Source: Rickettsiaceae bacterium
Lineage (GTDB): Bacteria > Pseudomonadota > Alphaproteobacteria > Rickettsiales > Rickettsiaceae
NCBI GenBank assembly: GCA_028372485.1
Contig: JAOMYS010000046.1
Coordinates: 1-8,096 of the forward strand
Length of the DNA stretch: 8,096 nucleotides
Reading direction: 5' to 3'
Position numbers and translations under genes: made by a program
Notes under the pieces: model-generated
Told to the model about the DNA's origin: nothing
Databases searched by the model: none
What the model saw: only the letters and a program-made list of their open reading frames with translations
Shown here: piece after piece, positions 1-5,026 of the stretch
How positions within the stretch are numbered: the first letter of the stretch is position 1
How the letters are laid out: every line of letters begins with the position of its first letter

Positions 1-376
1 TCGCAATAGTCGTAAAGAATGACACTCTACACAACCCTGCAAATAAAATGATGAATTTACCCCAAAATGGTATAGCAGCACAGATTAACACTAACGGAGT
101 ATATTTATTGTTACGTATATTACTTACTCTCTGCTCTATTATCTTAGACTCTTCCTTGCTGAAAGGCAGTAAAATTTTATAGCAAATAATGCCGAATAAG
201 TAATTTAAAAATATAGAAATTGTAAAAGCTAAAGATGATATGGATACTACTAAATAGCCATTATGTAATCCAAATTTCTTCATAGTATGAAAAATAAGCT
301 CTGGAGTAGTGATAAAGACTAAATTACTAACTAGTGTATCAGTAAAGAGTAAGAGATATATTTCTACCTGATCCAT
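1..376 (-). CDS. VTT/DedA-family (YqaA-like) membrane protein, N-terminal part, cut by the window edge
   Basis: The frame is open from an ATG at 376 to the left edge, giving 125 complete codons and no stop. The product is very hydrophobic. An N-terminal membrane segment carries a Pro-Glu pair (residues 25-26). A second segment (about 41-70) contains an Asn-Tyr...Gly motif (58-62). A charged loop (73-91) follows, then a third segment (about 94-115) with a Pro-x-x-Gly...Ala-Gly pattern (103-114). This layout resembles the VTT (formerly SNARE-associated) domain of DedA/YqaA inner-membrane proteins, some of which act in lipid scrambling or membrane homeostasis. The start lies 13 bases after the stop of the PerM-like gene, so it is probably the fourth gene of the grpE operon. 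No clear Shine-Dalgarno is visible. The family call rests on pattern only. It could be another small membrane protein, but the reading frame itself is well supported. Confidence 0.6.
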   Translation of the reverse strand, partial: MDQVEIYLLLFTDTLVSNLVFITTPELIFHTMKKFGLHNGYLVVSISSLAFTISIFLNYLFGIICYKILLPFSKEESKIIEQRVSNIRNNKYTPLVLICAAIPFWGKFIILFAGLCRVSFFTTIA

Positions 377-389
377 GCTTTTACTTTAT

Positions 390-1433
390 TCAGCTTGTAT
401 ATATTTTGGTAGATTTATAGTAGCCAATCATGTTAGAGAGTAGAATCTTCAATATGCCTGCCATAGGTATTGCAAGCATCACTCCCCACACTCCGAACAG
501 ACTGCCAGCAGCAAACATGGCAAATATTATCCATAAAGGATGTAAACCTATTTTGCCGCCTATAATCTTTGGAGCTAAAATATAGCCTTCTATAGTATGA
601 CCAACAGCAAATAGTAAAGTGGTATATAAAAGTTCAGCACCATACCCAAAAGTTACGTAGCATACAATAATTACTAGCAAAAATGATATTACTGCGCCTA
701 TAAACGGAATAATAATTAAAAACCCAGAAATCATCCCGAGAAGCAGCGCCAAATCAAATCCAAGTACTTCAAGACCTATCACGTAATATATAGTAAGCAT
801 TAAACAAATATTCATCTGCCCTCTAATATAAGCCGAAAGTAGTCCATCGATTGAATAAAAAATCTCCCTGATTTTCTTTTTACTTTTTCTTGGGAAAAGA
901 GACTCTATAGAATCGATCATGAATGGCCAATCCCTTAAAAAATAATATAAAATAATAGGCACTAATATAATAATTATAAATATATTGATTGTAGCAAGAG
1001 TATATTGCCATAGATGATTGGCAAAAGATGAGAATAAAGTAAAAGCGCTATTAATAGCACTGCGAATAGATTCAGAAATCTTTGCACTTAACTCCGGATC
1101 AATATTATTTATCTTATTTAACCATGCATATATTCCTTCCTCAACATTGCTTTTATATTGAGGAATTTTAGTAACAAATATTGAAAATTGTTCATAAATT
1201 ATAGGAACGATAAGAACAAATATCGCTACAAATCCACTTATGAATATAGTAAATACTACAGAACTACTTACACCCCGTGAGATATTGAAACGATTACAAT
1301 TACTCTGCACTACTGGCGCAAGCAAATACGCAAATATGAATGCAACAAAAAACGGAATAATCGTATCAGAAGCGACATATAATATGCCATTTACTAGTAC
1401 TATTAATGCTACCCAAAAAATAATTTTATTCAC
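390..1433 (-). CDS. AI-2E/PerM-family transporter (multi-spanning inner-membrane protein)
   Basis: The product is 347 residues, normal for the family. It has hydrophobic segments at about 5-40 and 57-80, a soluble stretch at about 82-140, then segments at about 145-165 and 205-335. Family landmarks are YFLRDW (164-169), AYIRGQ (201-206), IIPFIGAVIS (241-250), GGKIGLHPL (292-300) and SLFGVWGVMLAIP (311-323). The family was named after TqsA, implicated in autoinducer-2 export, and PerM. Other members are ion/H+ antiporters, so the substrate here cannot be assigned. The start is GTG at 1433, two bases after the stop of the DUF2066 gene, with a clear Shine-Dalgarno seven bases upstream. The stop is TGA, which shows that TGA is not read as tryptophan here. 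In many alphaproteobacteria a PerM gene follows a DUF2066 gene, as seen here, and is in turn followed by a DnaA-regulator (hda) gene. Here a VTT-like gene takes that last place. Confidence 0.9.
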   Translation of the reverse strand: MNKIIFWVALIVLVNGILYVASDTIIPFFVAFIFAYLLAPVVQSNCNRFNISRGVSSSVVFTIFISGFVAIFVLIVPIIYEQFSIFVTKIPQYKSNVEEGIYAWLNKINNIDPELSAKISESIRSAINSAFTLFSSFANHLWQYTLATINIFIIIILVPIILYYFLRDWPFMIDSIESLFPRKSKKKIREIFYSIDGLLSAYIRGQMNICLMLTIYYVIGLEVLGFDLALLLGMISGFLIIIPFIGAVISFLLVIIVCYVTFGYGAELLYTTLLFAVGHTIEGYILAPKIIGGKIGLHPLWIIFAMFAAGSLFGVWGVMLAIPMAGILKILLSNMIGYYKSTKIYTS

Positions 1434-1435
1434 AA

Positions 1436-2584
1436 CTAATTCCTTTTTAAATCGATTAAATTATATAACTTTCCATGGATTTTATAACTTAATCCATGGA
1501 AATAAAGAGATTCTGCAAATGTATATTCATCAGCAGTGGTATATAAGATGATCTTATATTTATTACCACCCTTGTGGTCCACCTGAAAATCATCTATTTG
1601 TTCAATCTTTTCTAATTTTGATGTAACTGCATTTATCTCTTTCTCATCTAATGCATCAAAATGCATTACGATCATTCTTTCATTTTTGTGCTTTTCCTGT
1701 AAAAGTTCTGCATCCTGCTGAGTGTCAACTTTTTTTGACCCATAATTCTTAACTATATCATTCACTATCATAGATACTATACTTGGTACATCTTGCATAT
1801 TATCTAAGTCATAATATTCTGTAACCACCCTCTGTTTTGATGTATCAGGTAGAATGAATTTTCCCTCGACGCTAAGCACAGTATTGAGCGTTTCTTTATC
1901 TACTAAAAACTCTGCTGTAATAATCAAAACTTGTTTAAAATATTTTTCATGAAAAATATTTATAAAATCTTCATATTGTAGATGCTCTAAATTTTTTGGA
2001 GTTATTTTTTGAGATAAATAAATTGTTTTATTAGGATAGATGATTGAGTTATCAGCCAAAATATTACGAAAATTATCCCAAGCTTGATTCCAGCTTGGGG
2101 CTTTATTCCAAATATTTAATTCATTATTTTTTTTAAAGACTGGTAAAACTAATAGCTCGGAAAATAAGTCTGAGATCTTAGAATCTTCAGACTCAAGCAA
2201 GAGCTGGTATAATTTTCCTATCTTATAAGAATAGCTAACAGTAGCACTATATTTACTACAGAGACTGAGTTCATTTTTTGTATTAGTATGCGTGAATATT
2301 TCCTTCAATTCTCCATAAGGGATTGAATCAACATCTAATGGGCTATCTGGAATAGATATCTTGTCAAGAACTAAGTGTAATGCTCTGCGCATCCCTAACT
2401 CATGCGCTTTGACCTTTGCTTCAAATTTATTATTCCCAGATGCTTCTATAAATATCTCTGATATTTTATAGGAAGCTACATTAGAGTGCGCAAAAGAAGT
2501 ATTTTTCACAAAAAACAAAGTGAAGCACAAAACATAAGCTAGGCGCAACATACTTCGTATAACTATATTTAATTCTGGCTTCAT
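1436..2584 (-). CDS. DUF2066 domain-containing exported protein
   Basis: The product is 382 residues. Its N-terminus is a basic region and a hydrophobic stretch (about 12-28) ending in Ser-Phe-Ala (30-32), a plausible signal peptidase I site, so the mature protein should be periplasmic or envelope-associated. The mature N-terminal part (about 37-130), a short beta segment followed by a helix rich in Ala, Lys and Glu and then RRAL...L, fits the start of DUF2066. Its place directly upstream of a PerM/AI-2E gene is also typical of DUF2066. No function is known for the family and no catalytic motif is visible. The ATG at 2584 lies 21 bases after the grpE stop. An internal ATG at codon 12 would give a more compact signal peptide and is a real alternative start. 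The end of the gene contains a long inverted repeat and the Shine-Dalgarno of the next gene. Confidence 0.75.
   Translation of the reverse strand: MKPELNIVIRSMLRLAYVLCFTLFFVKNTSFAHSNVASYKISEIFIEASGNNKFEAKVKAHELGMRRALHLVLDKISIPDSPLDVDSIPYGELKEIFTHTNTKNELSLCSKYSATVSYSYKIGKLYQLLLESEDSKISDLFSELLVLPVFKKNNELNIWNKAPSWNQAWDNFRNILADNSIIYPNKTIYLSQKITPKNLEHLQYEDFINIFHEKYFKQVLIITAEFLVDKETLNTVLSVEGKFILPDTSKQRVVTEYYDLDNMQDVPSIVSMIVNDIVKNYGSKKVDTQQDAELLQEKHKNERMIVMHFDALDEKEINAVTSKLEKIEQIDDFQVDHKGGNKYKIILYTTADEYTFAESLYFHGLSYKIHGKLYNLIDLKRN
1441..1445 (-). promoter_or_regulatory. Shine-Dalgarno AAGGA for the PerM-like gene, fixing its GTG start
   Basis: On the minus strand AAGGA lies seven bases before the GTG at 1433, inside the last codons of the DUF2066 gene. 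The alternative TTG at 1435 is followed at once by an in-frame TGA, so GTG is the only sensible start. It is one of the few clear ribosome binding sites in this window. Its overlap with the end of the upstream gene suggests translational coupling. Confidence 0.7.
1470..1502 (-). repeat. Perfect 12-bp inverted repeat (hairpin) within the end of the DUF2066 gene
   Basis: The arms TTTCCATGGATT (1470-1481) and AATCCATGGAAA (1491-1502) are exact reverse complements around a 9-base loop. Each arm also contains the self-palindrome CCATGG. In the mRNA the hairpin ends 37 bases before the GTG of the PerM-like gene and just upstream of its Shine-Dalgarno. The arms encode Phe-His-Gly-Leu and Ile-His-Gly-Lys, so this is also a small peptide echo. 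There is no U-tract after it, so it is not a classical terminator. A role in mRNA stability or in tuning the downstream gene is possible. Confidence 0.6.
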
Positions 2585-2605
2585 TATAGCGACTTATTCC
2601 CACTA

Positions 2606-3169
2606 CTATTCCTTGGTTTTTGCGACAGAAACTGCTGCTGGTCTAACTAATCTATCTTTCAACTTGTAACCTACTTGCATAGTGCTAACTACACTACCTT
2701 CTTTATGATCTTCTGTCACTATTTCAGAAATGGCATGATGGATATTATAGTCAAATTTATCTCCAGCCTGTGGTTCTACTGCCTCCAATGAGTATTTTTT
2801 AAATACAGAAGTGAGTTCGTTCTTTGTCATTTTTATGCCATCAATAATGTTTTTCATATCATCAGTCATTTCAGATGGCAGATGTTCTAGTGCTCTTGAG
2901 AAATTATCCATCACGGGAATTAAATCTTTAGCAAAATCTGAGATCGCATAATCCCTTGCATCGTTCACCATTTTTGTAGAACGATTACGGATATTCTCAG
3001 ATTCCGCCATTTGGCGTAATAGCTTGTCCTTTAGTGACGCTACTTCTTTTAAAAGTTCTTCAATTTCCTTCTCTGAATCAGAATTATCAGGCTGGGCATC
3101 ATTTTGATCATTCAATTCTTGCTCTTTATCATGATTTTTTACATCGTCGTTTTTTTCTTGTTTTTCCAT
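2606..3169 (-). CDS. grpE: GrpE, nucleotide-exchange factor of the DnaK chaperone
   Basis: GrpE is a cytoplasmic homodimer that releases ADP from DnaK and so drives the DnaK-DnaJ folding cycle. The 187-residue length is normal. A charged, disordered N-terminus (1-31) precedes the long coiled-coil helix (about 32-95), which includes AESENIRNR (55-63). LIPVMDNFSRALEH (83-96) is the typical LLPVLDNLERAL-type segment. The C-terminal beta-wing that contacts DnaK spans about 135-185, with the signature stretch FDYNIHHAISE (139-149) and GYKLKDRLVRPAAV (167-180). It is the first gene of the leftward operon and is divergent from rph. hrcA, which often sits beside grpE in alphaproteobacteria, is absent here. 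A heat-inducible promoter would be expected; a possible CTTGAA -35 element lies upstream. No convincing Shine-Dalgarno precedes the ATG. Confidence 0.97.
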   Translation of the reverse strand: MEKQEKNDDVKNHDKEQELNDQNDAQPDNSDSEKEIEELLKEVASLKDKLLRQMAESENIRNRSTKMVNDARDYAISDFAKDLIPVMDNFSRALEHLPSEMTDDMKNIIDGIKMTKNELTSVFKKYSLEAVEPQAGDKFDYNIHHAISEIVTEDHKEGSVVSTMQVGYKLKDRLVRPAAVSVAKTKE

Positions 3170-3210
3170 ATCAAATTTTTTATTTTTCCGTTATACATAA
3201 CTCAAGTAAA

Positions 3211-3239
3211 GATATAATAACTATTACCTACAATTCAAG
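3211..3239 (-). promoter_or_regulatory. Candidate grpE promoter
   Basis: On the minus strand CTTGAAT (3239 to 3233) is followed, after 16 bases counted from TTGAAT, by TATATC (3216-3211). An RNA start near 3204 would leave a leader of about 35 bases before the grpE ATG. CTTGAA equals the -35 core of sigma-32 heat-shock promoters, but the C-rich sigma-32 -10 is missing. A housekeeping promoter with a weak -10 is therefore as likely. AT-rich DNA gives many chance matches. Confidence 0.35.
3213..3218 (+). promoter_or_regulatory. Candidate -10 element (TATAAT) for rph and the SPOR gene
   Basis: A consensus TATAAT lies 36 bases before the rph ATG, the only consensus -10 on the plus strand in this 85-bp divergent gap. 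No good -35 is found at 16-18 bases upstream. It overlaps the proposed -10 of the divergent grpE promoter, so the two would compete for RNA polymerase. Confidence 0.4.
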
Positions 3240-3254
3240 ATGTAATGATTAATT

Positions 3255-3977
3255 ATGAGACAATCAAAAAGAAAAAATAATCAATTAAGAGAGATCTCAA
3301 TCGAGAAAGGCGTTCTAAACCATGCAGAAGGCTCGTGCCTTGTTAAGTTTGGTAATACACATGTGATATGTTCAGCAAGCGTTGATGAATCCGTTCCCAG
3401 ATTTTTAAAAGGTACAAAATCTGGTTGGGTGACAGCTGAATATTCTATGCTTCCACGCTCTACAGGGGATCGCATGCGCAGGGAGTCATCAAGCACTAGG
3501 CCTTCTGGAAGGACATTAGAAATTCAGAGATTAATAGGAAGGTCAATGAGAGCGGCAATTGACTTGAAGTTGCTAGGCGAGAGACAAATAATTATTGATG
3601 CTGACGTAATAAACGCAGATGGTGGTACTCGTACTGCTGCAATTACTGGTGGATATGTTGCACTTCATCTTGCAGTTAGGTCATTGCTTGATAGCAGGAA
3701 GTTAAAAGCTAATCCACTAATATCCCAAATTGCAGCTATATCATGCGGTATACTAGGTGGTAATGCAATATTAGATATGGACTATATAGAAGATAGCAAG
3801 GCAGAAGTAGACGCAAATTTTGTATTCAACCAGAAAGGAAACTTAATAGAAGTGCAAGCAACAGGCGAAGAGACGGACTTCACACCAGATCAATTATCCG
3901 AGATGATGAATCTTGCATCAGATAGTATGAAGGATTTATTTAAGATACAAAATCAATTATTATTAGAATTGATTTAA
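3255..3977 (+). CDS. rph: RNase PH, phosphate-dependent tRNA 3'-end exoribonuclease
   Basis: RNase PH trims the 3' trailer of tRNA precursors by phosphorolysis, releasing nucleoside diphosphates. It is normally a ring-shaped hexamer in the cytoplasm. The 240 residues match the usual length of about 238-245. Visible signatures are SGWVTAEYSMLPRST (56-70), RPSGRTLEIQRLIGRS (82-97) with the conserved Arg86, DADVINADGGTRTAAITGG (115-133) with the phosphate-site Arg126, and LDMDYIEDSKAEVDAN (173-188) with the catalytic-region Asp180 and Asp186. No key residue is missing, so the enzyme should be active. The N-terminus MRQSKRKNNQLRE fits the family's basic start. The ATG at 3255 has no Shine-Dalgarno, as for most genes here. 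rph is divergent from grpE and followed after 24 bases by the SPOR gene, probably on the same transcript. Confidence 0.98.
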   Translation: MRQSKRKNNQLREISIEKGVLNHAEGSCLVKFGNTHVICSASVDESVPRFLKGTKSGWVTAEYSMLPRSTGDRMRRESSSTRPSGRTLEIQRLIGRSMRAAIDLKLLGERQIIIDADVINADGGTRTAAITGGYVALHLAVRSLLDSRKLKANPLISQIAAISCGILGGNAILDMDYIEDSKAEVDANFVFNQKGNLIEVQATGEETDFTPDQLSEMMNLASDSMKDLFKIQNQLLLELI

Positions 3978-4001
3978 TTTACACTTACTTAGCGCTTACC
4001 T

Positions 4002-4709
4002 ATGAATAAGAAAAAGATACTATTGTTAATATTCTTCTTATTCATATTTATTGGTATTGCATTTGTTTACCTGTACCATTCAGGCAGTAAGGAAATAGTG
4101 ACCCTATCACAAAAAAATACGGACATCAAAAGAAAGCCAAAAGATCCCGGTGGTCTTACTATGCCCAACTCAGATAGCTTAATATATGATAATTTGCGTA
4201 AAAATAATTCCTCAAACTATAATGTACGAATAATATCCACCTCAGAAGAGCCAATAAAATTAGAACGCAAAAATCATATGCCTGCAGAGTTTTTAGACTC
4301 AATCGATAAGATTTTACTAAATATAGAGCAATATGCGAATAGTAGTAATTTAGATTTATCTAATAACAATTCAGATATAGATGACAAATCTAAGCTTCAG
4401 ATAACTTACAATTCTGGAGAAAGATACACAAATAAAGCCTCAAATTCTCGTGCTACATCCGAAGAAAGCGGATATAAAATACAGCTTGCAGTGGCTTACT
4501 CAGCCGAAGAGATAGAACCTCGCTGGAAGGTTATAAAATCTAAACACAAAATTCTAGCTGATAGCAATCTGATTACTAAAAAAGTTAAGGGGAAAAATGA
4601 ACGCATATTTTACCTTATAATGGCAGGAAACTATCCCTCCCTTAGTCAGGCAAAAATCATATGTAGAAAGCTATCGTCTGCTAAGCAAAATTGTATAATT
4701 ACAAAATAA
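4002..4709 (+). CDS. SPOR-domain single-pass membrane protein
   Basis: The product is 235 residues. A short basic N-terminus (MNKKK) is followed by one membrane helix (about 6-25), giving a type II anchor with the bulk in the periplasm. A polar linker rich in Asn, Ser and Lys (about 27-155) leads to a C-terminal SPOR-like domain (about 156-235). That domain starts with YKIQLAVAYS and continues with a central hydrophobic YLIMAGNYPSLSQAKIICRKL stretch (204-224) (first part YLIMAGNYPS). Two cysteines (221 and 231) match the spacing of alphaproteobacterial SPOR domains. SPOR domains bind septal peptidoglycan stripped of stem peptides, so a role in division or in envelope constriction is likely. 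The gene follows rph by 24 bases with no Shine-Dalgarno and no separate promoter that I can see. The linker is poorly conserved in such proteins and tells little. Confidence 0.85.
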   Translation: MNKKKILLLIFFLFIFIGIAFVYLYHSGSKEIVTLSQKNTDIKRKPKDPGGLTMPNSDSLIYDNLRKNNSSNYNVRIISTSEEPIKLERKNHMPAEFLDSIDKILLNIEQYANSSNLDLSNNNSDIDDKSKLQITYNSGERYTNKASNSRATSEESGYKIQLAVAYSAEEIEPRWKVIKSKHKILADSNLITKKVKGKNERIFYLIMAGNYPSLSQAKIICRKLSSAKQNCIITK

Positions 4710-4752
4710 GCTAGACACAAGAAATTATAATCCAAATTTGAATATTATAGAA

Positions 4753-4804
4753 GAGATTCCGTATAATCCTTGCACTCACGCACTTGAATTTACGAGATGA
4801 CAGG
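4753..4804 (+). repeat. Palindromic module A
   Basis: The module begins GAGATTCCGTATA and ends CGAGATGACAGG. Its end is shared exactly with module B (4948-4959), and its first 13 bases are the exact reverse complement of 4874-4886 in module C. The stem arms are ATTCCGTA (4756-4763) and TACGAGAT (4791-4798), with a 27-base loop. They pair except for one G-U wobble and one C-A mismatch. Confidence 0.65.
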
Positions 4805-4842
4805 TTGTAGGGATTGTTATTCCGTAAGCGACTTTCCCCCCG

Positions 4843-4886
4843 ATGTCATTCCATAAGAGACCGCTAAGGGAGCTATACGGAATCTC
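4843..4886 (-). repeat. Palindromic module C, inverted copy
   Basis: Read on the minus strand it starts GAGATTCCGTATA and ends GGAATGACAT. The stem arms, in that orientation, are ATTCCGTA (4883 to 4876) and TATGGAAT (4855 to 4848), with a 20-base loop. They pair over all eight positions with one G-U wobble, which works only when transcribed in this orientation. Confidence 0.65.
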
Positions 4887-4914
4887 ATAACACAGAGCTA
4901 ACCTCCATGCTTTA

Positions 4915-4959
4915 GAGATCTCGTATAATTCGCAAAGAGCTCGCATGCGAGATGACAGG
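4915..4959 (+). repeat. Palindromic module B
   Basis: The module starts GAGATCTCGTATAAT and ends CGAGATGACAGG. The arms are ATCTCGTA (4918-4925) and TGCGAGAT (4946-4953), with a 20-base loop. They pair over all eight positions with one U-G wobble. Relative to module C, two arm positions are swapped on both sides (TC to CT, matched by GA to AG), so pairing is kept although sequence changed. Confidence 0.65.
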
Positions 4960-5026
4960 CTGGGGGACGCGCAAGTGCCATGCAGGCAACGCCCGTCACG
5001 TACGGAAAGACAATGGAAGGGCAATG

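Larger units (their letters stand above)
4710..5026. repeat. Convergent intergenic region filled by a GC-richer cluster of palindromic modules
   Basis: This 317-bp gap separates the converging ends of the SPOR and TPR genes. From about 4752 onward its composition differs from the surroundings: I count 34 G/C in the 60 bases 4921-4980, against clearly AT-rich neighbours. It holds three related modules (listed separately), a further lone ATTCCGTA at 4819-4826, and small hairpins TGCC-ATGCA-GGCA (4976-4988) and CCGT-CACGT-ACGG (4993-5005). I see no gene. The minus-strand open frame across it (4776-5024) is a by-product of the repeats. The first 40 bases (4710-4750) are AT-rich with only a weak interrupted dyad. 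The region resembles rickettsial intergenic palindromic repeats and may also serve as a transcription terminator for both genes. Confidence 0.7.

Noticed and set aside
1240..1551. Plus-strand open frame of 103 codons
   Set aside because: It lies antisense to the well-supported PerM-like and DUF2066 genes across their junction and shows no recognisable protein features.
3034..3252. Plus-strand open frame of 72 codons
   Set aside because: It is antisense to the coiled-coil part of grpE and fills the divergent promoter gap. Its product has no domain features.
3281..3496. Minus-strand open frame of 71 codons
   Set aside because: It is fully inside rph on the opposite strand, and rph is certain.
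4726..4749. AT-rich interrupted dyad after the SPOR gene as a rho-independent terminator
   Set aside because: The arms TATAAT and ATTATA have no GC pairs, the inner part pairs badly and no T-run follows, so a terminator call is not supported.
4753..4959. CRISPR array
   Set aside because: The repeated modules are only three, one is inverted, spacing is irregular and similarity is limited to the stem arms and ends, unlike direct CRISPR repeats.
4776..5024. Minus-strand open frame of 82 codons in the convergent gap
   Set aside because: It runs through the palindromic modules, its product has a composition unlike the other proteins here (rich in Cys, His, Arg and Ser) and shows no domain. Its openness is explained by the GC-richer repeat sequence.
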